Below, one piece after another: positions 1 through 7,263 of a DNA stretch of 33,468 bases (within the stretch, counting starts at the first letter, position 1; every line of letters starts with the position of its first letter). This stretch comes from Gammaproteobacteria bacterium (GTDB taxonomy: Bacteria; Pseudomonadota; Gammaproteobacteria; SZUA-152). The stretch is from the NCBI GenBank assembly GCA_015487095.1, contig WFQM01000165.1:1-33468 (forward strand), in the 5' to 3' direction. The notes under the pieces are model-generated. The model made no database searches, had not been told where the DNA came from, and worked only from the letters and a program-made list of their open reading frames with translations. The position numbers and the translations under genes are program-made.

Positions 1-163
1 GTTGAGCCGTCGCGAGAGCGGCTAAGGTGCTCAAGATCAATGATCTTTTTCGGTTATTTTGAATGAAAGCGTATCCCCCATACGGTGAGTTCAAAATGTT
101 CGAAAAAGTCATTTAGATTGAGTGCATTAGACGTTCGCAGTAGGCTCAACTGATTAATTTAGG
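1..163 (+). mobile_element. Palindromic MITE-like element, copy A (left end cut by window edge)
   Basis: This is the first of four copies of a ~176-bp non-coding element. The first 13 bases of the left terminus lie outside the window. The right terminus, at about 143-163, ends in CTGATTAATTTAGG and is the inverted complement of the left terminus seen in full in the copy at 24571. The interior folds back on itself around a small apical hairpin CGTAT/ATACG near 70-85. There is no ORF inside. Its target duplication cannot be tested because the left flank is missing. It lies downstream of the DUF3301 gene on that gene's transcript strand. Confidence 0.85.
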
Positions 164-229
164 TTGAAGAACGGGCAAATACGGGCTGAAGCAGAGATGC
201 CAATCGTATAAGTTATTGTGTTCCCTCCC

Positions 230-544
230 TTATTCCCGCGGGATGCGGTAAGCATCCATTTCCACTTCACGCAAGGCTTGCCCAAACATCACAATGCGCC
301 CCTGATAACGCTCGGCGCCATCGCTGGTGAACTCAAAAAAATACAAACGGCATAACTGGGTTTTACCCTGTGCATTGCGCCGGAACCATTGCCGTTTTCG
401 CTCTACCGTATCGTCGAGAAATTGCACCCCGGCTTGTTGACAGGCACGTAATCCGGCATCCCGGGCAAGCTCTTGGGTGCGCACGCTGTCCCACCAGTAC
501 CATATACCCAGTCCCAGGGTGATCAGCCACAGAATATCGATCAT
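230..544 (-). CDS. DUF3301 family membrane-anchored protein
   Basis: This is a 104-residue protein of a small, uncharacterised gammaproteobacterial family that I recognise as DUF3301. Residues 1-18 form one hydrophobic segment rich in Trp and Ile, probably a single N-terminal membrane anchor. The rest is a soluble domain with the family-typical run around residues 27-45 (DAGLRACQQAGVQFLDDTV) and a basic stretch RKRQWFRRN. The C-terminus is short, ending at Arg-Glu. It follows slyX on the same strand with a 52-bp gap, so the two may be co-transcribed. The molecular function is unknown; only the family assignment and the membrane anchor are supported here. Confidence 0.82.
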   Translation of the reverse strand: MIDILWLITLGLGIWYWWDSVRTQELARDAGLRACQQAGVQFLDDTVERKRQWFRRNAQGKTQLCRLYFFEFTSDGAERYQGRIVMFGQALREVEMDAYRIPRE

Positions 545-596
545 CGTGGATTAGCGTTCTTGCCGATTTTTGTGCGTGTATAAAAAATCACAGCAT

Positions 597-800
597 TCAA
601 TAATGCGGGGGTGGAGGTTCGTTGAGCTGTTCAGTCACTTCGCCTGTGTTGTTGTCTTGCAGTTGTCGTCGCAAGCGAGTGAGGTCATCCTGCAATTTAC
701 CCATCAGCGTGTGCTGCGCCAGCAGCACATCGTTCATTTCTTCCATTGCTGCCTCTTGATGGGTAAGGCGAATTTCCAGGTCAGTGATTCTGTTTTCCAT
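597..800 (-). CDS. slyX: SlyX family protein
   Basis: This 67-residue protein has the SlyX pattern: an N-terminal MENRITDLEIRLTHQE stretch, a continuous heptad-like coiled coil through about residue 50, and the hallmark C-terminal PPPPHY ending. SlyX proteins are short coiled-coil proteins of unclear function; in enterics the gene is near slyD, but no FKBP-type gene is adjacent here. Length matches the family (about 70 residues). It starts with ATG at 798-800 and is followed on the same strand by the DUF3301 gene. Confidence 0.9.
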   Translation of the reverse strand: MENRITDLEIRLTHQEAAMEEMNDVLLAQHTLMGKLQDDLTRLRRQLQDNNTGEVTEQLNEPPPPHY

Positions 801-822
801 TGTTGTGGTGTTCCGATTGAAG

Positions 823-843
823 CTGAATTAATAAGTTGAATCA
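823..843. repeat. Possible decayed terminus of the palindromic element
   Basis: The stretch CTGAATTAATAAGTTGAATC matches the element terminus CCTAAATTAATCAGTTGAATC (as in the copy at 927) with three differences, and lies about 80 bp from that copy. No second terminus was found, so it may be a relic or chance AT-rich similarity. Confidence 0.3.
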
Positions 844-926
844 ATAGTGTTCGCAGATTTCGACTAGAATGGATGATCTTTCGCTATTGGCCGCTTGTGG
901 TCAAGTATGAGCCCATGATTCGTAAA

Positions 927-1101
927 CCTAAATTAATCAGTTGAATCGTAGCGAGAGCGACTATGGTGCTGAAGATAGAAGATTTTCCGGGCTATTTTGG
1001 ACGACAGCGTATCATCCATACGGTGAGTTCAAAATAGCCCAAAAAATCTTTTAGATTCAGCGTCATAAACGTTCGCAGTAGATTCAACTGATTGATTTAG
1101 G
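927..1101 (+). mobile_element. Palindromic MITE-like element, copy B
   Basis: This is a complete 175-bp copy. The left end is CCTAAATTAATCAGTTGA at 927-944 and the right end TCAACTGATTGATTTAGG at about 1084-1101. It is flanked on both sides by GTAAA (922-926 and 1102-1106), an exact 5-bp target-site duplication. It is the most diverged copy, yet many differences are paired: GAATC/GATTC replaces GAGCC/GGCTC of the other copies, and GGGCTATTTTG pairs fully with its partner CAAAATAGCCC. There is no coding capacity. The right end abuts the methyltransferase gene. Confidence 0.92.
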
Positions 1102-1112
1102 GTAAACAATGC

Positions 1113-1709
1113 GTGAGAACAATGCCAATAAAACACGAGCAGAAAAAGTGGGATAACCGGTATACGGTCGCAAAGGGTAAACCCCGGGTGGCGCAGGTTT
1201 TACAGGAAAATCGTCACCTGTTGCCAACATCAGGTGATGCGCTGGATCTGGCCTGTGGCCTGGGTGCCAATGCGCTGCTGCTGGCTCAGGCGGGTTTGGC
1301 TGTGCAAGCCTGGGATTTATCATCGGTGGCGATTAATGCGCTGCGGTCGCGCGCTGCGGCAGAATGGTTGCGGGTACAGGCTGCCGTGCGTGATGTGGGC
1401 GAACAACCACCAATGCCAGCATCATTTGATGTGATTGTAGTCAGCTATTTTTTGCAACGGGCTTTGGCTCCGGCGTTGTGTGCCGCATTGCGGCCAGGTG
1501 GTTTGTTATTTTATCAGACATTTGTAAAAGACAAGGTATATCAACAAGGACCGACGAATCCTGATTTTTTATTGACCGAAAATGAATTGCTGACAATGTT
1601 TGCACCGCTTCGACTGCGGGTGTATCACGAAGCTGGGACCCTAGGCGACATTACGCAGGGGCTGCGTAATGAAGCGCTGTTCGTTGGACAAAAAGTCGAA
1701 GAACGATAA
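1113..1709 (+). CDS. Class I SAM-dependent methyltransferase
   Basis: This is a 198-residue Rossmann-fold methyltransferase. Motif I for S-adenosylmethionine is LDLACGLGANALLL at about residues 44-57, followed by the acidic strand-2 position (AWDLS, about 66-70) and a motif IV-like strand FDVIVVSYFLQR around 105-116. A late PGGLLFYQTF segment is typical of the TehB/UbiE-like group. The substrate cannot be told from the sequence. Two starts are possible: GTG at 1113, with AGGG 10 bases upstream contributed by the end of the mobile element, or ATG at 1122 (giving MPIKHEQKKW, the more family-like N-terminus). It is convergent with cysB (13-bp gap) and has no partner gene on its strand. Confidence 0.83.
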   Translation: MRTMPIKHEQKKWDNRYTVAKGKPRVAQVLQENRHLLPTSGDALDLACGLGANALLLAQAGLAVQAWDLSSVAINALRSRAAAEWLRVQAAVRDVGEQPPMPASFDVIVVSYFLQRALAPALCAALRPGGLLFYQTFVKDKVYQQGPTNPDFLLTENELLTMFAPLRLRVYHEAGTLGDITQGLRNEALFVGQKVEER

Positions 1710-1722
1710 ATCCCTGGCGCTT

Positions 1723-2676
1723 TTAGCGCGCTGTCTGATTTTCACCTTTGGTGGATTCCCAGTGCAAGATGCCTTCCACAGCATCTTCGGTCAGCTGCGG
1801 GGTGATGTGGGTGATAAACGCATAAACATAGTTGCGTAAGTGGCGACCACGATGCACGCACACACAACTGGTGCTGGGGCGGAACAGGTGACCAGCGGGC
1901 ATTACAGCGAGATTGTTGTCTTCGTTATTATCCAGTGCGGTTTCGGCAATCAGGCCCACTCCCAGTCCCAGTCGGACATATTTTTTGATGATGTCAGAGT
2001 CCAGTGCGGTGAGCGCAATGTTGGTGAGCAGGCCTTCGTCAGTAAAAGCCTGGTTGATGGCAGCCCGACCAGCGACTTCGTGGTCGTAGGTAATCAACGG
2101 GTATTTTGCCAGTGCGGACAACGTCAGCTCGGGCTCTTGGGTCAACGGGTGTCCCGGAGGGGTGATGGCCGATAAACTCCATTCCCGATAGGGCAGCATC
2201 ACCAGCTCTTTAGGCATGTTTTTACTGGCAGTGGTCACGGCTACATCGGCCGTGCGACTGAGCAGCATGTCATAAATTTGTTGTGTATTCCCCTGATGGA
2301 TACGCAGTTTTACATCGGGGTAAATCTCGGTGAATTTGGCGATAACTTTCGGCAGGGCGTGATAGGCCTGGGTGTGCGTGGTGGCAATAGATAATGTGCC
2401 TTTGGTGTCATCGTTTACCTGCTGAGCAACTTGGCGGATATTTTCAGCTTCGGTAAGAATACGTTCGGCCATGGTGATGATGCTTTCACCCGCCTGGGTG
2501 ACACCAGTCAGTCGTTTGCCGTGACGCTCAAAAATCTGTGTATTTAATTCTTCTTCGAGCAGGCGAATCTGGGTGCTGATGCCTGATTGGGCAGTGAACA
2601 GACGTTCGGCCGCCGTGGTGACATTTAATCCCCGTCTGGCAACTTCACAGATATACCGTAGTTGTTGCAGTTTCAC
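1723..2676 (-). CDS. cysB: LysR-type regulator CysB (sulfur assimilation)
   Basis: This regulator is 317 residues long from the chosen GTG at 2676. The N-terminus KLQQLRYICEVARRGLN and the following helix-turn-helix (TAAERLFTAQSGISTQIR) closely follow Escherichia CysB (MKLQQLRYIVEV). The C-terminal two-thirds is the LysR effector-binding domain; in the family it senses O-acetylserine/N-acetylserine and activates cysteine and sulfate-assimilation genes. An upstream in-frame GTG at 2685 is possible, but GTG at 2676 matches the E. coli start and has AAGGGG eight bases upstream, whereas the 2685 codon overlaps that site. The C-terminus extends slightly past the conserved domain. It could be the paralogue Cbl, but CysB is the better guess. 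Confidence 0.9.
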   Translation of the reverse strand: MKLQQLRYICEVARRGLNVTTAAERLFTAQSGISTQIRLLEEELNTQIFERHGKRLTGVTQAGESIITMAERILTEAENIRQVAQQVNDDTKGTLSIATTHTQAYHALPKVIAKFTEIYPDVKLRIHQGNTQQIYDMLLSRTADVAVTTASKNMPKELVMLPYREWSLSAITPPGHPLTQEPELTLSALAKYPLITYDHEVAGRAAINQAFTDEGLLTNIALTALDSDIIKKYVRLGLGVGLIAETALDNNEDNNLAVMPAGHLFRPSTSCVCVHRGRHLRNYVYAFITHITPQLTEDAVEGILHWESTKGENQTAR

Positions 2677-2828
2677 CGCAAGCACCCCTTATATTGATAT
2701 AAGATAAAATTACACCCTGTTATATTTTTATAGAATTTCAAGTCTGACCCACATTTTTACCATAAAAATACACCAATGAGCATCTAAATATTGATAAATA
2801 TTTCAAAATCATCAAAAAAGAATTGAAA

Positions 2829-2844
2829 GGTGATCTTTATCACA
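2829..2844. promoter_or_regulatory. CRP/Vfr/FNR-like dyad upstream of the Sel1 gene
   Basis: GGTGATCTTTATCACA matches the CRP dyad TGTGA-N6-TCACA at 9 of 10 half-site positions. It lies between the divergent cysB and Sel1-repeat genes, about 118 bp before the Sel1 ATG and about 150 bp before cysB. A single motif match can occur by chance; no -10/-35 pair could be fixed with confidence. Confidence 0.4.
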
Positions 2845-2961
2845 CTTTTCGATCTACAGGGTTCAGCATGTCGGGTGGCGGCCGTAAATATGCTCGACCA
2901 CCGCAGCACAAGACAAGCAGTAAACATTCACCTCAACATTTAACCGGATAGCAGGAGAGCT

Positions 2962-3795
2962 ATGATGATTTTTGCATCTCGCCACACACAGAATGTAGCA
3001 CGTAATACACCAGGAATTTTTTGTAGGGCCGTTCTTGGTTTGTCATTGGGCGTTACGACTTTTAGTGTGCAGGCTGATTTATATGAAGATGGTTTGATGG
3101 CTTACGCCGTGGGCAATTATGCCAAGGCAGGGCAGCATTTTATGGGTGCTGCGGATGCAGGCAATGATGGGGCGGAGCATATGTTGATGCGCCTGTTCGC
3201 GGAAAACAAACTTTATGCTGAGGATATACAGTCTGAAACCCTGAAGTGGACACGCAAGGCCGCCGAAAAAGGGGTTGTTCATGCACAGTTTTCTTTAGGT
3301 AATATCTATCTTTCAGAAAAGCAAAATGATGCAAAACTTGCTGTTGAGTGGTACCGCAAGGCCGCAGAACAAGGTCACCCAGATGCTTATTATCAGCTCG
3401 GCGTTGTGTTTGCTAAGGGCGCAAAAGGTGTAAGCGCTGACTCACAGGAAAGCCGTCGTCTCTATCAGGTCGCAGCTTCTGAATTTGATGTACATGCGCA
3501 AAAAGGTAATGCTGATGCGCAATATAAGCTGGCAGGTATGTACCAGCAGGGGCTGGGTATGAAAACCAACATGGTCCTGGCCTTGAAGTGGATGGAAAAG
3601 TCAGCTTTGCAAGGTCATACGCTGGCACAGCTGAGTCTGGGTCGCCTCTATGCCGAAGGTACCGGTGTACCACGTGATATCCGTCAGGCACAGTATTGGC
3701 TGAGTCTGGCTGCTGCACAGGGTGCGCAGGATGCCATTGTGGCACTGAATAAGCTCATGGCAGATGAGGATACGAAGGTTGCTTTGGCGATGTAA
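2962..3795 (+). CDS. Exported Sel1/TPR-repeat protein
   Basis: This is a 277-residue protein with an N-terminal signal-like segment (hydrophobic about 20-35, Ala-x-Ala-type end VQA at 36-38) followed by Sel1-like helical repeats. The clearest repeats are LAVEWYRKAAEQGHPDAYYQ, ALKWMEKSALQGHTLAQLSL and AQYWLSLAAAQGAQDAIVAL. Each carries the W(Y/M)xKAAxQGxxxAQxxLG signature with a GxG loop (YAEGTGV). Such repeats are protein-interaction scaffolds, often periplasmic or envelope-associated. The ATG at 2962 is preceded by AGGAGAG. A strong terminator follows, so it is probably a single-gene unit. The partner and function are unknown. Confidence 0.85.
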   Translation: MMIFASRHTQNVARNTPGIFCRAVLGLSLGVTTFSVQADLYEDGLMAYAVGNYAKAGQHFMGAADAGNDGAEHMLMRLFAENKLYAEDIQSETLKWTRKAAEKGVVHAQFSLGNIYLSEKQNDAKLAVEWYRKAAEQGHPDAYYQLGVVFAKGAKGVSADSQESRRLYQVAASEFDVHAQKGNADAQYKLAGMYQQGLGMKTNMVLALKWMEKSALQGHTLAQLSLGRLYAEGTGVPRDIRQAQYWLSLAAAQGAQDAIVALNKLMADEDTKVALAM

Positions 3796-3813
3796 TGCAA
3801 ACGGGTATCAATT

Positions 3814-3848
3814 AAAAACCGCGGCCATAGTGGTCGCGGTTTTTTTTT
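3814..3848 (+). terminator. Rho-independent terminator after the Sel1 gene
   Basis: The stem AAACCGCGGCC / TGGTCGCGGTTT with loop ATAG is followed by a run of nine or more T. The A-run on the left arm means it may also serve the convergent HDOD gene, which ends at 3889. Confidence 0.9.
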
Positions 3849-3888
3849 GAGCGTGAAAATAAAGAAGGCTTGGGAATGTATGCGTTTC

Positions 3889-4743
3889 TTAACTGCCCAT
3901 AAGCAGCGCACGCGCATCACCGATTTGTGTCTGCACACTGGCTATTGTCGGTGCAATAATATCCTCGTCAAGCCCGGTTAGTTCCCAGGCGATATCGTGG
4001 ATACGTGGTGCATTATCCAGTTCGTGGGTGTTTAATTCGACCAGAGCGGCAATACTGTTGGCGATATGCACAATGGCGGTTTCCACACGGTTTTGTGTGG
4101 CTTGTGCCGGGTCATGATGATAGGCAATGCAGGCTTGCAGGCTTGCAGGCAACGACCAGCTCCGCGCCAGTTCGCTGCCGATTTCCGCATGGTCAAAGCC
4201 GATGATTTCCCGCTCGGCTTCCTGGGACTCCAGTTCATCCGGACTATCGAGACAGGCCTCAAGGGTTTGGCGCGAAAGATCCGGCAAAGCACGGTACAAC
4301 ACCAATTGACCAATATCATGTAACAGGCCCGCAACAAACACGGCCTCGCGCTGGTGTTTGAGGCATTCCAGTGCAAGGGTGCGTGCGCACAGGGCGCAAA
4401 GAATACTATGCTCCCAGAAGTTTTCCATAGACATCAGTTCGTTGGGAATACCCTCAAAAGACTTGCAAGCGGATGTGGCCAGGGCAAGACTGCGTACTTG
4501 CTGGGTACCGAGCACGGTAACGGCGCGTGACACAGTGTCGATTTGTGTAGACAGCCCGTACAACGGGCTATTGGCGACCCGCAACAGACGGGCAGTGAGA
4601 GCAACGTCCTGAGTAATAACATGTGCAATGTCATCCGCACTACTGGTGGGATCATCCACCAGCTCATTGAGCCTCACATAGGCTGCTGGCAGTGAAATCA
4701 GCTGTTCAACATTGCTCAGCAAATCCTGAATCTTTTCATTCAT
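3889..4743 (-). CDS. HDOD domain signalling protein
   Basis: This is a 284-residue protein consisting almost entirely of an HDOD domain. Conserved HDOD features are the N-terminal LPAAYVRLNELVDDP and VITQDVALTARLLRVANSP (about 17-58), GLLHDIGQLVLYR in the middle (HD pair retained) and YHHDP near residue 214. HDOD proteins are HD-superfamily proteins mostly lacking hydrolase activity, and act as scaffolds in cyclic-di-GMP or chemotaxis/stress signalling. It lies downstream of a PilZ protein on the same strand (51-bp gap), which suggests a shared c-di-GMP-related role. A short relic of the palindromic element lies in that gap. Confidence 0.88.
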   Translation of the reverse strand: MNEKIQDLLSNVEQLISLPAAYVRLNELVDDPTSSADDIAHVITQDVALTARLLRVANSPLYGLSTQIDTVSRAVTVLGTQQVRSLALATSACKSFEGIPNELMSMENFWEHSILCALCARTLALECLKHQREAVFVAGLLHDIGQLVLYRALPDLSRQTLEACLDSPDELESQEAEREIIGFDHAEIGSELARSWSLPASLQACIAYHHDPAQATQNRVETAIVHIANSIAALVELNTHELDNAPRIHDIAWELTGLDEDIIAPTIASVQTQIGDARALLMGS

Positions 4744-4768
4744 AGTCGGTATCTGTCGGGTTGGGTTG

Positions 4769-4783
4769 TCTGATTAATTTAGG
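4769..4783. repeat. Solo terminus of the palindromic element
   Basis: TCTGATTAATTTAGG is nearly identical to the right terminus of the four full elements (AACTGATTAATTTAGG), but there is no partner arm nearby. It sits between the PilZ and HDOD genes. It is probably a deletion remnant of an element at the PilZ-HDOD junction. Confidence 0.5.
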
Positions 4784-4794
4784 ATTAAAAAATA

Positions 4795-5229
4795 TTAATC
4801 ACTGTTGTTTTCTGTGTCGGCAGCGTTAGGGAAATCTGTTGCATATTTCTGAATCCATTCCACGGCAGCCTGTTCACCGCTGAGCTGACGCCCGTCTTTG
4901 TCAAAAACTTCCTGTTTATATTGTTCAATATGGCAAATCTGCTCAACCATACGCGCCCGAAAAGAATCATTTTCATCCAGAAACTGGATGCCAATTTCAA
5001 AAGTATTTTGCAGGGGGTGACACCAGGTGACCTTGCCAATCGCTTGAAATACGGGGGACACCAATGGAATCTTGATGCGGATAGTGGTGCCTGGCTTCAG
5101 TGTGACCGTAGAATGAAAGGCAAGCCCGCCCTGACTGACGTTTTTAAGATAGTCGCCACCATCAGTGACCAGTTCTTCCAGTTGAAAATCAACGGGGATA
5201 TTTGAAGGATGTCGGGTAAAGCTGCGCAT
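4795..5229 (-). CDS. PilZ domain protein (cyclic-di-GMP receptor candidate)
   Basis: This is a 144-residue protein with a single PilZ domain. The c-di-GMP contact motifs are present: RSFTR at residues 2-6 (RxxxR) and NVSQGG at about 33-38 ((D/N)xSxxG). The second half of the domain contains GKVTWCHPLQNTFEIGIQF, a typical PilZ beta-strand pair. About 45 C-terminal residues form a charged helical extension. PilZ proteins change partner contacts on binding c-di-GMP, often controlling motility or exopolysaccharide. The ATG at 5229 is preceded by GAGAG. Transcribed toward an HDOD gene. Confidence 0.9.
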   Translation of the reverse strand: MRSFTRHPSNIPVDFQLEELVTDGGDYLKNVSQGGLAFHSTVTLKPGTTIRIKIPLVSPVFQAIGKVTWCHPLQNTFEIGIQFLDENDSFRARMVEQICHIEQYKQEVFDKDGRQLSGEQAAVEWIQKYATDFPNAADTENNSD

Positions 5230-5463
5230 GACTTGCTTTGCTCTCAGGTTTTCCAGAAAATGCGCTGGCTATGATTAACAGCGTGTATATGTGCGCTATC
5301 CTTCATGGAAAATAGCCGGGTACCCATTTGTATTCAAGGTAATAATACACAACCAGCCTATCTGTTTATGAGTAACGTGGTTGTTTTTAATCTTGTGAAT
5401 ATAGCGGCCAGAAATACGCCTACTATAGTGCTGACACACGCCTAAACGGGATAAAATTTACCC

Positions 5464-6540
5464 ATGCACCCATTGAAATATCTTAAAAACTCTCGATTTT
5501 CCCGTTTGACCAGCATGCTGGTGGCACTGCTAATGGGCGGTATGTTTTCCAATATACAGGCGGAAGAATCACAAGCTGTGGTGCTCATGTATCACCATTT
5601 CGGTGTGGATAAATACCCATCAACCAATATTCGGCTCGCACAATTTGATGCTCATCTGGATTATTTAGCACAGGCGGGATACCAGGTCTGGCCGTTGGCA
5701 AAAGTGGTGGATTATGTGCGCAGACAAAAGCCTTTTCCTGATCGTGTGGTAGCCATCACCATTGACGATGCTTACCAGTCAGTGTTTGACGAAGCTTATC
5801 CACGGCTGCGTGAACGTGGCTGGCCGTTTACTGTTTTTGTTGCCACTGACGGTGTTGACCAACATTTTCAGGCCTACATGAATTGGCAGCAGATGCGTGA
5901 AATGCAACAGTATGGCGCGAGTTTTGAAAATCACTCGGCAACACATGATTATCTGATTCAACGCCGGACAGATGAAACGGCCGATCAATGGCACAAGCGC
6001 ATGGAGGATGATATTGGCCGTGCCCAGCAACGCATTAAAGCAGAGCTGGGCAGAGCACCTGCATTTTTTGCTTATCCCTACGGTGAATATAACGAGATAC
6101 TGGCGGGGCTGGTAACCAAGATGGGGTTGGTGGCTTTTGGTCAGCAGTCCGGGCCAGTTGGTTTGGATGCAGATTTGCGTGCTTTGCCACGTTTCCCTAT
6201 GGCGGAGCGTTTTGCTGCTTTACCTGATTTTAAACAAAAGCTGCAAAGTCTTGCCTTTCCTATCATGGCAATACGACCGTGGGAGCCAGTGGTTATGGCA
6301 CAGGAAGCCCCTCGAATGAATGTTGAACTGGCAAAAAGTGATGCGCGACTGGATCAGTTGTCGTGCTTTGTATCGGGCCAGGGTGCGGTGACCGTTGAAT
6401 GGCTGAATCGAAAAATGCGACATTTTTCAGTACAGGCACCAACCCCCTTGCCGCGCGGCCGCAGCCGCTATAACTGCACTGCACCCTCATCCCAGCCGGG
6501 ACGCTATTTCTGGTTTAGTCATTTATGGATTGTGCCCTGA
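5464..6540 (+). CDS. Exported polysaccharide deacetylase (NodB-homology)
   Basis: This is a 358-residue protein with a signal peptide (hydrophobic about 17-30, Ala-type end IQA at 31-33). The NodB fold is recognisable. Motif 1 is AITIDDAY with the Asp pair at about 101-102 (commonly TFDDG). Motif 2 is H157-x3-H161 in ENHSATHDYL (metal ligands). A later GRAPAFFAYPYGEYN matches motif 3. The family removes N-acetyl or other acyl groups from polysaccharides such as poly-GlcNAc. A C-terminal extension of about 90 residues with two Cys (CFVSGQG and YNCTAP) forms an extra, probably beta-rich, domain. It is divergent from the PilZ gene, with the 234-bp gap presumably holding both promoters. Confidence 0.85.
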   Translation: MHPLKYLKNSRFSRLTSMLVALLMGGMFSNIQAEESQAVVLMYHHFGVDKYPSTNIRLAQFDAHLDYLAQAGYQVWPLAKVVDYVRRQKPFPDRVVAITIDDAYQSVFDEAYPRLRERGWPFTVFVATDGVDQHFQAYMNWQQMREMQQYGASFENHSATHDYLIQRRTDETADQWHKRMEDDIGRAQQRIKAELGRAPAFFAYPYGEYNEILAGLVTKMGLVAFGQQSGPVGLDADLRALPRFPMAERFAALPDFKQKLQSLAFPIMAIRPWEPVVMAQEAPRMNVELAKSDARLDQLSCFVSGQGAVTVEWLNRKMRHFSVQAPTPLPRGRSRYNCTAPSSQPGRYFWFSHLWIVP

Positions 6541-6555
6541 TCAGAAAACTGCAAG

Positions 6556-6825
6556 CTATTCAGCTTCATCAAAACGACGTGCGATAAGACCTTCCAGCGC
6601 ATCCAGTGCTTTTATTTCATCCGCACCTTCAGTAATCAACTCCAGCTCCGTACCTTTGGCTGCGGCCAGCATCATTACTCCGAGAATACTCTTGCCATTA
6701 ACCTCGGTGGTGTTTTTAACCAGTTTGATATCACTGTCAAATTGACTGGCAAGCGCTACCAGTTTGGCAGCAGCGCGGGCGTGCAGGCCAAGCTTGTTGA
6801 TGATGATAACGGGACGACGAGTCAT
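6556..6825 (-). CDS. HPr family phosphocarrier protein
   Basis: This is an 89-residue HPr. The phosphorylation site His15 lies in NKLGLHARAAAKL and the HPr-kinase target Ser46 in NGKSILGVMML, both at the canonical positions. Having both sites, with an hprK gene upstream in the same train, indicates a protein that can be phosphorylated by EI at His and by HprK at Ser. No EI (ptsI/ptsP) or sugar-permease gene lies in the window, so a regulatory role is likelier than sugar uptake. It could be called ptsH or ptsO/npr; I leave the symbol open. It is the last gene of the minus-strand train. Confidence 0.93.
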   Translation of the reverse strand: MTRRPVIIINKLGLHARAAAKLVALASQFDSDIKLVKNTTEVNGKSILGVMMLAAAKGTELELITEGADEIKALDALEGLIARRFDEAE

Positions 6826-6848
6826 GTTCGGGAGATTCCTGTATTACA

Positions 6849-7250
6849 TCAAGCTTCGTTGCGACCAGGCAATAACATAACACCTTGACGCCCACCGTCC
6901 ACAGCACGTTCGGCCATTTCAGCAAGTGACAGTTCGGGATAGTTGAGCACTCGAATCAGCATGGACAGGTTGAGACCAGCGACAACCATTACATCGTTGA
7001 GGCGAACAAGTCGGCAGGCAATATTCGAGGGTGTTGCGCCACAGAGATCAGTGAGGACTAACACGCCGTCACCACTATCCAGTTCAATAACCATTTTTTC
7101 AGCACGTTTGGCCAGCGTGTCCAGGTCGTCATCCAGTGGCACGCCTAGCACGCGGGTTGCCAACGGGCAGACGCTGAGTGTTTTGACACTGATATCCAGC
7201 ATCGTATAACCAAGAGATTCGTGGCTCACCAAAAGTACACCGATGGTCAT
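6849..7250 (-). CDS. PTS EIIA, mannose-type (regulatory)
   Basis: This 133-residue protein is a single EIIA-Man (PTS-EIIA type-4) domain. The likely phospho-acceptor is His10 in LLVSHESLGY, and the family run VLTDLCGATPSN follows at about 64-76. No EIIB, EIIC or EIID is adjacent. In gammaproteobacteria with hprK and rapZ, such orphan EIIA-Man proteins accompany HPr and are inferred to receive its phosphate for regulation. GAGAG precedes ATG 7250 at suitable spacing. 13 bp separate it from rapZ upstream and 23 bp from HPr downstream, so all three are likely co-translated. Confidence 0.88.
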   Translation of the reverse strand: MTIGVLLVSHESLGYTMLDISVKTLSVCPLATRVLGVPLDDDLDTLAKRAEKMVIELDSGDGVLVLTDLCGATPSNIACRLVRLNDVMVVAGLNLSMLIRVLNYPELSLAEMAERAVDGGRQGVMLLPGRNEA

Positions 7251-7263
7251 GACAAACTCTCAG

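Noticed and set aside
927-1101. CRISPR array from the repeated 176-bp units
   Set aside because: Copies are far apart, palindromic and individually flanked by target duplications; there is no spacer-repeat periodicity and no cas genes.
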